The notes under the pieces: generated by a model
What the model was told of the DNA's origin: nothing
The model's input: the letters and a program-made list of their open reading frames with translations, nothing else
Database searches by the model: none
Shown: positions 11,801 to 63,970 of the stretch, piece by piece
Numbering within the stretch: the first letter of the stretch is position 1
How the letters are laid out: the number at the start of each line of letters is the position of its first letter
Assembly: GCA_012861695.1 (NCBI GenBank)
Contig: JAAOOA010000060.1
Location: forward strand, 30,638,583 to 30,702,582
Direction of reading: 5' to 3'
Length of the DNA stretch: 64,000 bases
Origin: Trematomus loennbergii
Lineage: Eukaryota; Chordata; Actinopteri; Perciformes; Nototheniidae
Program-made: the position numbers and the translations under genes

Positions 11801-13776
11801 GTGTCTCTTACTTTTCACAAGATCATCAATATAAAGTCTATAATGAATAACACGATACATCAAAAGCATTGATGCAAAGCTTTGTTTCATACATTAGAGT
11901 CGAAAAGCTAAGTAAATTAAATATATGTTGTTTCACGAAATACATAAATTAAATAATGTTTCATTTCTATTTTCACTGCTGCCTATTGATGGCCTAATGA
12001 TGGTACATTTAAAAAGACAATATAAAACAAAAGGAATTCAATTGTGTAAGGCAAAAGTACTCTAATAAGTATTTCAAAGTCATGTTACCCAGCACTGGTT
12101 GTAACTAATGGCTTTATCATTGTTTAAAAGAAAAGTGTTAAATGTGTATTTTAGATTCAAGCCAATTGGAAAGTATAATGTATGTGTAATGTATTTATAT
12201 GAACATGCACTTAATGGAAAGTGAGTAAATTATTAATAAATTGTCTTTCTTACTTGGGTTGTAAACACTAGGATGTCATAAAGACTTTTTCCAAGAGAAT
12301 GACTTAGGCCATATGCAGACGGGAACGTTTGCGTTTATGCACAGTATGCGCTTTCAAAAAAGTCTTGCGTTCACATGCATTCGTTTCATTTAACGTGTCT
12401 GTTCAAACGAGACCGCTGGAAACGCTGTAGTACATATGCCGGGACTGTAAGTGGCGCTGTAACTTCTGCCACAAAATACACCAAAAGCAGCGAAGAAGAC
12501 CCCGGAGCAGCCCGGAGCATGGCCCGGAGCAATGTTGCCATGGCTACCCTTCTGTTTATGCCCCGCGGTGGATTTAGCAACAGTAGTTAATGTAATTCTC
12601 CATGTCCACTTGTTGCTGATGGTTGTGGTAGAGGAGCTGTAGATTTTGCACTAACATCTGTAGCATGGTCAGTAGCAGTAGCACTAGCAGTAGCTACTGA
12701 CAGTATAGTGACAGAAATATTCGTATAGAGGCGATTACACGGACTCGTTTGACCCCCCAGAGAGTTTCGTTTGCAAATCTATCCACCTTGGGACCCGTTA
12801 TCGTTTGTGGGGTCCGTTTCTATCGGCCTCGTGTAAATAATAGGGCTATACGTAAGAGAAACTATGCAGATACAAGCCGTTTTGTCCTCGTGTAAACGGC
12901 ACCTTAATCATGTCAGGAGTTGTAAATGTTAATAAGTTGTTAACCTCTTGAATGTCATTGAAATGCCAGGTGTACAATCTGATGCTTTTTCTTTACACTG
13001 ATAGAAAACCGCAGCATGACATTCACAGTGTTGTTGTTCTGTAGCCTTAAAGGTGTGCTTTCATTTATGCAAACCAGCAGATGTCATTGTTCTTGCCGAG
13101 ATAAATGCATCAACGCTTTACAGTTAAAAATCCCAAAGCTTCATAAAGCCTTGTTCACCCGTCATTCATCTGAAAGAGGCCCTGTTATTCTTTTGGGGGT
13201 TTTCCTTTTCCTGTAGTGCGCTATATAGGCTTTGGTGCATGTTAATCAGGGGTGTCCAAACTACGGCCCGCGGACCATTTTGAATCGGCCCTCAGTAATT
13301 GAAAACAGTATAATGGAATATGGCCCACAAATTAAACTTGTGCTTGTCTTATATTGTACTTCTTAACTATAAATGTAAACATATATCACACAGTAGTATT
13401 CATGTGTTAATAAGACCACTTTTCAAATAAATTCAGTCAATTAAAGTTGGAAACATTTTCTAACATAGCTAGTTGATAAAAAAAAGCCCAATGACTTATT
13501 TACTAGGGCTGTCAGTCGATTAAAATATTTAATCGCGATTAATCGCATGATTGTCCATAGTTAATCGCGATTAATCGCACATTTTTTATCTGTTCTAAAT
13601 GTACCTTAGAGGGATATTTTTAATACTCTTATCAACATATGAGTGGACAAATATGCTTTATATGTTTGTTTATTATCATTTGAACAATGACAAATATTCT
13701 CATGAATATTAAACACAACAACCTCTGAACATTACAAATATTCGCCTCAATTCAACCTAGAACCTCTCTCATACAA

Positions 13777-13864
<88 letters not shown>

Positions 13865-16324
13865 TGTGTGGAGGATCGTTGGAGCTATGTGCAGCTCAAG
13901 GCATATATGCCTGTGTGTATGAGCTGTGTTGCGCGCACTATCCGTGCTGAGTGTGCTGTCTGGCTACCTGCATAAAGTCAAGTGCTCGGCGCAGTTGTCG
14001 GCGAAATGTCGCTCCTCTGTTTTCATTGAAACAGCTCCTTATATCCGTTAGCTCAGCTAGCTAGCACCAGATGCTAACAACAACACGTAAGGTGTGCTTC
14101 GCTCGCGCCACACATACACACACCCTCCCGGTCCTCCCGATGTCCAGTCCGGGCCTGCCGGTGAGCGTGGAAGTGTGGTCTGCCACAAGCGGGCAGCAGG
14201 AGCGGGGCTGTCAGCATCAGCTTGTCGATGGTATTTTAAACTCGATGCGCTCTGAAACTAAGGCGGCCGAGGACAAAAAATACACATGCGTTAATCGCGT
14301 TAAAATAATTAGTGGCGTTAATTTTTTTTTGCGTTAACAGCCCTATTATTTACATAACAAGCTTGAAATACACCCTTCCTATTTCTCCTTATTATAATCA
14401 ATCTGAGGCTTCTGTTTTAAGGGATGAGCTGCCAACACTGAAAAGCATAATCTACCTACATTTGATTGATTTGACTAATTTATAACTGAACTTGTGAGGA
14501 AACATACCTCTAGTGAGTGGCCAAGCCCTTCGTACATTTGTCTGTATGTGGGCCTCGGTGAAAAAAGTTTGGACACCCCTGATGTAAATGGTCTGCAAAG
14601 GCTAAAATCCCTGTGTTCCCTCCAGAGGGAGTTTCTCTCCCACACACTCCCCCCCGCCTGAAACGCCCCCATTGGACTCCTTTGTTTACTACCGTAACAT
14701 AGTGACATCACTATGTAACATTCAAGCTTCTATTGGATTGTGGTATAACACATTGTACGTCATAGGCTAAGGGGCGGGACTTCTCTAAGCGGTTAAACCA
14801 ATGACAACAGAGCCGGCCAGCTAACCAATCAGAGCAGACTGGGCTCTGGTTTCAGACAGAGGGTGAAAAGAGGTGCTGCAGCACAGGCAGTATGAGAAAC
14901 ATAAGAGCTTTTTGAACATTAAAGCATGGAGACATGTCACAGGAGAGACACTACATACTAATAGGAACCTGAAAATGAACCCCTTTTTAACATTAGATCA
15001 CTAAACTTGGTGTAACAGTTAGTAGTTTTGAAAGTGACCCATAGTAACAGTGTATTGTTATTATAATTATAAATACATAGCAGAATATACACATAATAAC
15101 CTTATCTGGATCTCCATAGCTGTCTCCTGTCGGACGTTCCCACTGGCTGGCATTGGTGATGTGGTTGAAGTAATACACCTTGCCTGGAGGAAAGAGAGAG
15201 TCATTAAAGCTGCATTCAGTGAGTACTTTTAACAAACACACCACAACATTATGGCGAACAATTTAACATATTAACTGATTATTTTCATTTTTAACAACGA
15301 CAAAAATCTGTAGATATATCTTATAATCAAATCATAACTTATGTTAGTTTTGTTTAGCTTAATATCTGAGCTTCCCTTGTATCCCCAGGAAAATGCAGAG
15401 GTACCCCCTGGGGTCCAAGTACCAGTTCACCAGTTTATAATGTAGTACTATGGGATATGACAAATAGTAGCTTATACGGTGTAGTAGTGTAATAAAATAG
15501 GAGTTTCAAGATGCAATGATTATATTTTCATTTCATTCATCTTAAGTAAAGTATTGCGATAAAAAGTGATGCAATGGTGCAAGTAAAATGAAGGATTAAG
15601 TGATCTACTTAATGTAATGGAAAGACATCATTTATTTATTTAAATTGTATATAGGGAAATAAATACTGTATACTGCAAGGTTAATACATCATTTATTTAT
15701 TTAAATTGTATATAGGGAAATAAATACTGTATACTGCAAGGTTAATACATTTTGTTTATATGTGATGTAAACAGATGAGTACATGCTTTTGCTTAAGGTT
15801 TTGAAAGCAGAACTTTAACTTGTTTTGGAGTATTTTGACAGTGAAGAACCAAGAATCTAAATACTTATCCATCACTGCACATTTTGTTGTTGTTATGGAA
15901 TAAGACTCTAGTGCGCTTTTGTTTAACCTCCTATCATAAATTATTTAAAACCCTGCGGTCTGAGGCTCGTGCTGCCTTGCAGGTGAGGAATGACGTCATG
16001 CGGGGCCCTGCAGCAGTCAGGTTTGAATGGATCATGAAGCACACCCACCAAATAATACCAAAACACCACATTTAAGAAAACACACATCTAACACCAAACT
16101 ACCGATCCCTACTTAAAGCATATCCCCATTAAAGATAATCATCTATCTTCTTCGTTTAAACAGCAAAACACGATGCTAGGGCTGCTAGCTTCCAAGCTAA
16201 GTTTACTACACATTGCATGCAGCTTAACTAGCATATTTAACTTCTAAAGGGTTCGGGATTTATTACCTGAACTGCGGCTCATTCTTTTCTCCCATCCAGC
16301 TGGCATATTCTCCTCGTCTGACAT
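5837..16324 (-). CDS. pin1: PIN1, peptidyl-prolyl cis-trans isomerase (WW plus parvulin domains), five coding exons
   Basis: Isomerises phospho-Ser/Thr-Pro bonds, mainly in the nucleus. Coding exons in transcript order: 16324-16267, 15183-15101, 10467-10359, 10265-10155 and 5946-5837 (stop TGA at 5839-5837). All junctions are GT/AG and the phases close, giving 156 residues (human PIN1 has 163). The WW domain begins [20 protein letters not shown] and ends with the second Trp in NASQWERP. The catalytic domain keeps the basic phosphate-binding loop ([11 protein letters not shown]), the His in CAHILVKH, the active-site Cys in FSDCSSAK and the C-terminal [10 protein letters not shown] with its Ser and His. 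No frame break is seen. Introns 2 and 4 are swollen to over 4 kb by transposons. AATAAA on the minus strand occurs at 5743-5738 and 5141-5136. The gene starts 658 bp from UBL5 in divergent orientation. Identity is very secure; exon ends rest on splice consensus. Confidence 0.95.
5971..7619. mobile_element. TTAA-ended MITE, family C, split by a nested element
   Basis: Begins TTAAAAGGTCCCCTATTATA and ends CATAATAGGTCCCCTTTAA. Without the insert at 6174-7313 it matches the intact copy at 29527-30038. It lies in PIN1 intron 4. Confidence 0.87.
6174..7313. mobile_element. Nested DNA transposon, family D copy 1, 3-bp target duplication TGA
   Basis: TIRs TACCCCTTTCACACCAACG and CGTTGGTGTGAAAGGGGCA are flanked by TGA at 6171-6173 and 7314-7316. 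The empty site is seen at 29730 (CCCCTCTGAGAGATAT), which proves the insertion. A 3-bp duplication with a TIR of this kind suggests a PIF/Harbinger-type MITE (inference). There is no transposase ORF. A tandem 25-bp duplication lies at about 6790-6845. Confidence 0.88.
7616..8095. mobile_element. TTAA-ended MITE, family B copy 1
   Basis: Ends are TTAAAGTGGACCTATCATGC and GCATGATAGGTCCCCTTTAA. It shares its left TTAA with the right end of the family C element, so the two abut exactly. The ORFs inside ([14 protein letters not shown]) recur in other copies and are not genes. Confidence 0.87.
8096..8887. other. PIN1 intron 4 sequence, no feature recognised
   Basis: AT-rich, without exons or a repeat that recurs in the window. 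Confidence 0.4.
8888..9864. mobile_element. Family D copy 2, inverted, 3-bp target duplication TTG
   Basis: TIRs TGCGGCTTTCACACC and GGTGTGAAAGGGGCA are flanked by TTG at 8885-8887 and 9865-9867. Bases about 9100-9662 are nearly identical to the reverse complement of about 6528-7100 in copy 1. Confidence 0.87.
9866..9898. repeat. Perfect 13-bp hairpin next to the element end
   Basis: TGGCGACTCAATT, a 7-base loop, then AATTGAGTCGCCA. It begins inside the right target duplication of the family D element. Confidence 0.85.
10500..11260. repeat. Composite repeat region with LINE-like tail copy 2 (family E)
   Basis: Starts with a hAT-like end (CAGCGGTTCCCAACCTG at 10501-10517). CCGTTAACTGTCAAGTGGGA follows at about 10987, and the tail TGTGCATACCATGAACGGAA at about 11214. 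The middle of the tail holds extra sequence with GAACCAATCAGATTGCTTG. Boundaries are unclear. Confidence 0.45.
11261..12300. other. PIN1 intron 2 sequence, nothing recognised
   Basis: No exon, domain or clear repeat boundary was found. Confidence 0.4.
12305..12905. repeat. Probable dispersed element (unclassified)
   Basis: Starts GGCCATATGCAGACGGGAACG and ends TCGTGTAAACGGCACCTTA, loosely complementary ends typical of fish MITEs. It contains tandem CCCGGAGCA units near 12500-12530. No second copy is in the window, so support is weak. Confidence 0.3.
13504..14345. mobile_element. Nested hAT element with TIR TAGGGCTGTCAG and (GT)n
   Basis: Exact 8-bp target duplication TTATTTAC at 13496-13503 and 14346-14353. 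Near the left end it has the repeated motif TTAATCGCGATTAATCGC. An internal (GT)n runs 13781-13871. Confidence 0.9.
13781..13871. repeat. (GT)n microsatellite
   Basis: About 90 bases of GT with one interruption, inside the nested hAT element. Confidence 0.97.
15625..15746. repeat. Two exact 61-bp tandem copies
   Basis: The unit starting ACATCATTTATTTATTTAAA is repeated directly at 15625-15685 and 15686-15746. It lies in PIN1 intron 1. Confidence 0.95.
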
Positions 16325-16981
16325 TTTTTATTTTTCTGTAGCACCGTTTTCAAATGTAATTTCAATGAAGCTAGCGTGTGTGACAGGCTGGGCTGCAGCT
16401 AGACAAACTGTTTACGGTACGAGTTGTTTTCAGAATAAGCTCCGCCTTTGACGTGTTTTTCACTTTGCTCATTGGCTCCCTTGGGCTGTCAATCATCAAC
16501 ATGCCCATTGATTGGTCGATAGGTTGATACGCAAACTGTATCTGCTTTACGGTAAAGTGTGCGATCCAGAGTATTCTGTCGAAAAGGGAATATATTTGTA
16601 TTCTGCTGTGAATTTGCAGGTAGGAATCTAACATTTAAGACGCCTTTCTTTGAGAAGTATCACAATCCTCTTTATTTTTGAGACAGGAAGTTGCTTTACG
16701 TGTGGCGTTTGCGACAATACGCACACTGGAGTGTATATTTCTGGTGTCGTGATCTTAGGCTAGCTAATGTTAGCTTTTTTCAAACAAAACATCCAGAAAT
16801 TGATTTTAAATACCTGTTTTATCATATCTCATACTCTTTGAATGAACGACATTTGCTTGAGCTTCTAACTACCCTATATGTACCACTACTATTGGTTTAA
16901 GGTTTGTATGGAAAAGTATGAAGCGACTCTCACATGTGATGCTAACTGTGTCTCTTGTTATTCAGCTTACAGAAACTGAAG
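16325..16981. promoter_or_regulatory. Divergent promoter region between PIN1 and UBL5
   Basis: Only 657 bases separate the two start codons, which face away from each other. The interval holds inverted CCAAT motifs (ATTGG at about 16470 and 16511), no transposon, and a probable UBL5 5' UTR exon followed by an intron. A shared bidirectional housekeeping promoter is inferred; no TATA box was identified. Confidence 0.6.
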
Positions 16982-18989
16982 ATGATTGAGGTGGTTTGCA
17001 ACGATCGCCTGGGCAAAAAAGTCCGGGTTAAATGCAAGTATCCTTTTCTGAAACTGTGGACATGATCCTGAATAATGCGTCCTGAGTGTAATACCTGGGC
17101 CCACGTACAGCTAACGTGGAGTTAGCTTGAGTTTTGAATGGGTTTCAAGTTAGTTATGTCATGTGCAGAACTGTTAGCGAAAGAGTTGTTGAGAAAAAAT
17201 AACATGCATTAAAGGAATATGTATTGTAGACAGATACAAGTGAATTAATGAATGTAAATGTGTTTGCAATGAGAAATATAAATAAAAAACGGTGTACAGA
17301 GATGTGGACAGGTAGTTAAACAGTAAGTACACTTATATAAAGATCTTTTCATTTCTACAAAGCTTTATTTTCTGTATGAACTGAAGACAGAGCAACAGAA
17401 GCTTTAAAATGTTTAATTTAAAAGTTATCTTATAGTATAAATTATTTTGCATATATATATATTTTTGGAAAAATTGATCAACACCTTTTTTTCGCACTAT
17501 GTTCAACTCAAACGTGTACAGTAATGTTTCCCACTTTGTATACGTTATTGTTCATGAACATTGGATCTTTTTTTGCTCTTATGTATTGCTAAAGCTCTTT
17601 CAACCAAATACATTTAATCATATTTGTTGTATAGAGCAACAAAGTGCATGGTTCTGAATTTCTTGTATACACCACCTGTTTGCTTCTTCCTTGACCACTT
17701 TCTCAGCTCTGAAGATACGATTGGAGATCTGAAGAAGCTCATTGCCGCCCAGACAGGAACACGATTTGACAAAATTGTTTTAAAGAAATGGTAAGTTTGT
17801 TGTCTGTAATGCTGATTCCCTAATTATAACATAAACGTGTAAATGTATTTTCTGCTACCAGCTAAATGTTCCTCCTCTGTTCCCACAGGTATACCATATT
17901 CAAGGACCACGTAACCTGGGAGACTGTATCCTTAAACACGCTCTGCAGCTGCTCTCTTCTGCCACTTTTTCACAGAGGTCAATTTACAACTCAAAAAGAA
18001 AGCATAGACGATAGAAGTAAATCAATTGTGTAAATTAAGGATGGAGCTGTGTGTAATACTGGCTTTTAATATAGTGGATTTAGAGATCCAGCAGTATACA
18101 CAGTGGAGGAAATAAGTATTTGATCCCCTGCAGATTTTGTAAGTTTGCCCACTTACAAATAAATTAACAGTCTATCATTTTAATGGTAGGTTTATATAAA
18201 CAGTGAGAGTAAGAATATCAAAAATAATATTGACATTATGTAAAATATAAGTGTATTTGCATTTAAAGGTGGGGTATGTAATTCACTTCAGAAACACTTA
18301 TTGTTATATTCCATGGAATGCTCTTAACATCCCGATAGCAATGAATATCTTAAGTGCTTTGACAAAAAATACATAAATGTAATCTGTGGAAGCCGTAGTA
18401 CTGTAAAAAGCACGACCAATCATTTTAGCCGGCCCGGCTAAAATAACTGGATGGCCTACCTGCCTGTCAGCCTTCCATCTGTGCACAAACTTATCTCGTG
18501 CCCTCATTGGTCATGTGCACGTTCGTGTGTGTTGGAGGAGGGGCTCTGTAAGGAAGTCTGAAGGAAGGGGCAGATTTTTGCGGTTGTGTACTTTCAAATT
18601 TTAGGTTTCTGGTTTCTCCAAAATTACATACCCCACCTTTAACTGTGGGAAATAAGTATTTGATCCCCTTGCAAAACATGGTCCAAAAACACAAGTAGTT
18701 ACCATTTTTACTAACACTGTTTCTTTTCACAATTAATACTAGAACCAATGTAGTTGCAGTAATATGTATCTCTGTCTGTGACATTATACAACTTGCAGGT
18801 TTTATTTACAGTCTATAATAAACGCCTCTGCATTATTAAGTAATTGTTGGCTGAAATTACATTATTGTATGTCAATTTGTATCAAGCTCAATAGACAGTG
18901 GAACTATTTTACCTGATGTGTTGTACTTAACCACGACCTCTGCAGATGAAATCCACGATGGGATGAACCTGGAGCTGTACTACCAGTAG
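16982..18989 (+). CDS. ubl5: UBL5 (Hub1-like ubiquitin-like protein), four coding exons, one frame break
   Basis: A 73-residue ubiquitin-like protein that binds the spliceosome non-covalently and also acts in the mitochondrial stress response (family knowledge). Coding exons: 16982-17037, 17707-17790, 17889-17925 and 18946-18989. The start reads [18 protein letters not shown] and the end NLELYYQ, with the family's double Tyr and no Gly-Gly conjugation tail. Exon 3 should read KDHVTLGDY, but the sequence has GTAACCTGGGAGAC with CC at 17915-17916 where CCC is needed. One missing C therefore breaks the frame, and restoring it gives exactly 74 codons including stop. An untranslated first exon probably lies about 16640-16900, since an acceptor (TTATTCAG) precedes the ATG by about 16 bases. 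AATAAA is at 19237-19242. An error in the sequence is more likely than a pseudogene, because introns and all other codons are intact. Confidence 0.93.
18100..18690. mobile_element. Tc1/mariner-like repeat with direct subterminal motifs, split by a MITE
   Basis: GGAAATAAGTATTTGATCCCC occurs at about 18111-18126 and again in direct orientation at about 18647-18666. This string is typical of fish Tc1-like element ends. The family A MITE at 18263-18642 sits between. Outer limits were not defined. Confidence 0.45.
18263..18642. mobile_element. TTAA-ended MITE, family A, copy in UBL5 intron 3
   Basis: Starts TTAAAGGTGGGGTATGTAAT and ends CCCCACCTTTAA. The terminal repeats are more diverged than in the other copies. 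Confidence 0.85.
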
Positions 18990-19028
18990 AGGACCTCGAG
19001 TCAATAACGCAGAGATGACTCTTCCATG

Positions 19029-19032
<4 letters not shown>

Positions 19033-19079
<47 letters not shown>
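19033..19079. repeat. (AC)n microsatellite in the UBL5 3' UTR
   Basis: About 46 bases of AC, 40 bases after the UBL5 stop and before its AATAAA at 19237. Confidence 0.95.
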
Positions 19080-19081
<2 letters not shown>

Positions 19082-19399
19082 TCAGTCGCAGGAAACAACC
19101 ATGATCAGACAACACAACTGAAAGAGGAGCCGGATCTTGAGAGCAGAAACACACACACACCATTTTAGATTATGATTTTTGCCCATAAATTGACCGAAAG
19201 TCATGTTGTTCCACAGTTTTTGTTTTGATATTTTTGAATAAAAGGATGTTTATACCTATTCACAAGACTGTTCATTGGCATCCATTAGTTAGTTGTTTTT
19301 TTCAAGCAAGAAGAAACAGGAACACCTGTTGTATGTTTAACAATCTGAAAGCTAATTACTTAAATGTTTATACACTTTATTGTAAGAGTGGAGGTTATC

Positions 19400-20330
19400 A
19401 CTACAGCAGTTGATGGACTGCTTGATAGAGATAAAATCCTGGCTGAGCAAAAACTTCCTTAACCTCAATGAGGTCATCTTTTTTGGACCCCAACCTCCAG
19501 CCTCTCCGGTTGATATTCTGGGCTCTCTCAATGAAAACATCCTCCCCTCTGTCACGAACCTTGGAGTGACTTTCGAGCGCTTTTAAATTCGAAGCAGGTC
19601 AGCTCCATAGTCAAATCCTGCTTTTTTAAAATAAGACTATTGGCCAAGACCAAGTCGTTTTTATCTTTTAAAGACCTAGAAAGGGTTATTAACGCCTTTG
19701 TTACCTCAAGACTGGACTATTGCAACGCTCTGTATGTGGGTATGGACCAGGCCTCAATTAGACGCCTGCAGCTAGTTCAGAACGCAGCTGCACGTCTTCT
19801 GACTGGCCACAAAAAGCGTGACCACATCACCCCAATTCTGGCCTCACTGCATTGGCTTCCAGTTCGGTTCAGAATTGATTTTAAACTCTTATTTGTTTTC
19901 AAAGCCCTAAATGGGCTGGCTCCGGCCTATATAGCTGAACTCCTCCAGCGCTACACCCCAGCCAGAGCTTTAAGGTCTGCTGACCAGCTGCTGCTGGTAG
20001 TGCCCAAGACCAGGCTCAAAACCCGAGGGCACCGAGCCTTCGCAGCAGCTGGCCCTAGGCTCTGGAACACCTGCCCCTCCATGTGAGGTCGGCCCAGACC
20101 CTAGGGGTTTTTAAATCCTCACTGAAGACACACTTCTTCTCTCTGGCCTTCTAGTCAGAGCGGACCTGACTATTCCCTGTGTTTTTGTTTTTTATATTTC
20201 TGTTGTAAATTATTGTCTTTTATTGTGATTGTAGTAAAGTGTTTTTATTACATGTACAGCACTTTGGCTCGACCAAAAATCGCTTTTAAAATGTGCTATA
20301 TAAATAAAAATGGATTTGATTATGGCTGCA
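19400..20330 (+). mobile_element. 5'-truncated L2-like LINE: reverse transcriptase end and 3' tail
   Basis: Reading frames encode IEIKSWLSKNFLNLNE and, from about 19640, VINAFVTSRLDYCNALYVGM, RLQLVQNAAARLLTGHKK, ITPILASLHWLPVRFRIDFK and GHRAFAAAGPRLWNTCP, the well-known C-terminus of L2/CR1-type RTs. The 148-codon ORF at 19640-20086 is this fragment. The tail has TGTGCTATATAAATAAA and GGATTTGATT. It is dead (short, frame-broken) and lies between UBL5 and VAV1. Confidence 0.88.
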
Positions 20331-20738
20331 GATACAGTAAAAGTAATTCACCAACAAAGTGACCATTTGTATATCAATTACTCGCCTTCTTCCTTCACCA
20401 AAGAGGCATGCAAGACAATAAACGTTTTCTGCGAGAATGAAGAAAAATGTAACGCAAGTGATACATTAAAATCTGAATGATCTTTCTTTTGGTAAAGTAT
20501 TCCTTTCAGACCTGTTGTTTTGAAATGAGATGTTCATCAATCACATCTGCGTGTAACGTTTAAGAAACTGCTTTAGTGCAATAACCAGACGCTCATCATG
20601 TCAGTTAAAGAAAGGTTTTATTCACATCACATGACAGTCATCAAATCACAGTATATCTCTCGTGCATAAAGGTTGATGTGTGGAAGGCAGGCACAGACCT
20701 CCACAAGTATGGCTCCACACTCCTCCTGTGGAGCCTCG

Positions 20739-44899
<24,161 letters not shown>

Positions 44900-47823
44900 C
44901 TTTGTTTTCTGATGAACAGATGGATCAATAGATAGGATATGAGGCCAAAACAATGTTACACCTTATGGATTCTTACAGGCACAATATTCAGAAACCAGTG
45001 ATCACTATTGGTCCGTACAACACCCAGTAGCAGCAAATAAGTCAGAACAAGTTAATGCTCTATTGGCAATGAGAGAATAGTTAGTTTGACAAGAGGCACA
45101 GTTTGTTCATGCTGAATTGAAACAATATTCATTCACGCATTCAAAAACCTTTTGAAGCGTGACCATTTTTGGCTCCTGCACCACACAAGTAGCTCCGTAT
45201 CTCACTTTGTCACAGTTTTCTTTGTAAACTACAACCTTGATATGGAAATGATTGAAGATGCACCAACAGTCTGACCTGGAGTACAGCAAAAACGGAGCAG
45301 TCACTCTCACACCGTCCTCTACAGTGAAACATCAATTCTTGAAATCTAGCAACAAGCTAAAATAGCCACTACTCAATTAGAAAGCCTTTCTAAAATGTTC
45401 TAACTGCATATCAGCGTGTGATGAGTATTATAATCTGCTCTCACCTCTTAGTTTCTCCTGGCAGTTGTATGTTTATTTCCTCTGTGTTCTCCTCCTTTCA
45501 TTATTTCATTGTAACACTTTAGCGCTCTTGTTCTGCCTTTCTTCCGTGGTGGGTGTTCTGCAGAGCTGCACTGTGTCGAAGACTTTTAACTATATGCCAC
45601 AACTTCCTTTTTCCTCTGACGCACCCTGGTAGTTGCATGCACTCACAGATGCACACACACACATGCATACACAATGGCTGCTGTTACAAGTGGTGCAAGT
45701 TAATAAAAGAGTGTGATCTATGCGTGAAATGGTGTGTATTATACGTGTTAAAGCGACCAGATAGAATAACTGTGTGTGCAAGTGTGTATGTGTGTGTGCA
45801 CTACAGAACATGAGTATATCGGAAGATAGATGTTTTGCAACCACATTATTTAGACAACTGCCTAACAAACCTCTAATGTGGTGACATTACTTTATTTAAG
45901 GAAACTACAAGATGCTTGTGAAAGTGTTATTGAAGTGGCAGTCAAAGGCACAATTAAAAGACATCAAGTTGAATGTTTCTTTACAAAGATACCCTTGTCT
46001 CAAAATGCTGCAATAATTACAAGATATAATCTGTTATCTTAAGAGGAAAATATACGTTAGTCCTTATTCGTGATTGAACAGCTGATAATTAATCTGTAAA
46101 GATCGTTTTTAAGTTTAAATACAGAGATAGGAGGTTGTCACTGTATCATTTCAAGTACAACATCTGGAGCTGGATGAATAACGGAGCATCTGACAGACAG
46201 TACCCAGCGGAGAGTTTACTGGGATGTGGGCACATCATTACAGCTATAATAAAACATCCTATACATGCAAATCTTAATGACCGGATCAACAAAGTGTTAA
46301 CCTACTAGTGATACCAGTAATTCCAGCTATAGAGTTATGATGTACTCGACTCTAACTCAAGCAGACAGTAACGAAATACAATTAAATACAAATGTGTGGT
46401 AATTTCAAGTTTTTATTCTGAAGGGCTTGCATTACATGCTACTTCTAGTTTACTTCAAATATTGTACTTTTTAGTCCTACATTAATTTGAATGCTGTTGA
46501 AACAAGTTACTTTTTTCCATCTTTTCCATATGATCGATTATAAAATATTATGCAGTAGTTCAACAATAAGTAACTTTAAATGATCTAGCTTTAGTAGAAG
46601 TACTTTTACTCATACTGCAAGTATCACTTTAAGTCCAAAGAAACACATCAAGCTCCAAACATGCTTGATCCTTCAATATCCATGATGCTCGATATTATCT
46701 CTCCCTGCCGTGATAACCCAAATTGTTCAATTCATTGACCCCAGTTTGTCATCAGTCACAGAATAAATAAATAAAACAACGGAGCAGTAACGCTCAGAAA
46801 ACTCATAAAAACCTGCTTTATATATGTACATATTGGACATACACTTTTACACTTGCATACATATTTTTAACATATTCATATTCATCCAAATTGTATATAT
46901 GAAAACATTTTTAATTGTAATCTTTACTGCCACTTCACTCTTACCTTTACTATCCTGTATTTATAGCTTGTTACTGTTGCTGCTAAAACACCTGCATTTC
47001 CATACAGGGATGAATAAAGGTGTATCTTATCTTATCTTGTTATGAATAAAATACCTTCATGTGTGAAATTGTTGGAGTGCCCCTTTAGAAAAATACCTGT
47101 GTCATGTTTTACTTCAACACTAGGTGTCAGCCTTGCACACATCACCTTTTTCCTGCAGATACCGTATCTCCTGACAAACTGCCTGGCAGGCAGGTTGCCA
47201 GACACCAGATGCATGCCTATCTCTGACCTGACATGTTGACAGCGGCCTATCAGCCTCACATTTTCAAATCTACCCTTCTTGTTTTTCTGAACTCTTTCCC
47301 TCTCTCATGACATGCCTGAACCTGCTCTCTCCACCTCTTGAAAGTTTATGCTAATCCCTGCACTGTGATTTGCTGTTGGCTGTGGGGTACTGTGTGCCCG
47401 CCGTACGATCTGATTGGCTTTGTGAGAGACCCTGCAGGTTTGAGGGGAGCGGGCTTCCAATAATACCACAAACAGAAGTGAGAGACAAGCTTAATGACAG
47501 AGGTTACATCTCAGATGAAAGCCGCTGCAGAGAAGGAAGGAAAACAGAGGAAAAGTAGGAGGAAAAAGGCATTATGAGATAAAAATATTACAAGGAGGAA
47601 GAGTGAATTTCCTTGTGCCTCGGTGGACCCTGCAAACAGGTAGGTGTTACATACTGTAGCTGCTGCAAGGCAAACAACTCTGCTTGGGTTTAGTTTGGGG
47701 TTTCTTAAAGTAAGTGTCATTTCACTCTTTCATTAGCACTTTTCTTATGAACTTCTACAGAAGATGGTGTGTGTGTGTGTGTGTGGGTATGTATTTAGTA
47801 TCTCCTTTGCTTCTGTTGTTCAG
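44900..47823. promoter_or_regulatory. Divergent intergenic region between VAV1 and the SH2D3A-like gene
   Basis: 2.9 kb between opposite-facing start codons. The VAV1 5' UTR and promoter should lie just above 44899, and an untranslated exon of the SH2D3A-like gene before the acceptor at 47823 (TTGTTCAG). No CpG island or TATA box is evident. A LINE tail occupies 46800-47041. Confidence 0.5.
46800..47041 (+). repeat. LINE 3' tail with (TCTTA)n end
   Basis: Ends CAGGGATGAATAAAGGTGTA then TCTTATCTTATCTTG, the same type of tail as at 1583-1690. Confidence 0.6.
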
Positions 47824-47825
47824 AC

Positions 47826-63970
<16,145 letters not shown>

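Larger units (their letters stand above)
13247..14581. mobile_element. hAT-type element with TIR CAGGGGTGTCCAAACT
   Basis: Ends CAGGGGTGTCCAAACT and AGTTTGGACACCCCTG are exact complements. Flanks ATGTTAAT and ATGTAAAT match in 7 of 8 bases. A second hAT element sits inside. It lies in PIN1 intron 2. Confidence 0.88.

Noticed and set aside
19640..20086. 148-codon ORF as a host gene
   Set aside because: It is the C-terminal piece of an L2-like reverse transcriptase with broken upstream frames.
45107..45310. 67-codon minus-strand ORF near the VAV1 start
   Set aside because: No domain, no splice partner and no repeat copy; likely chance.
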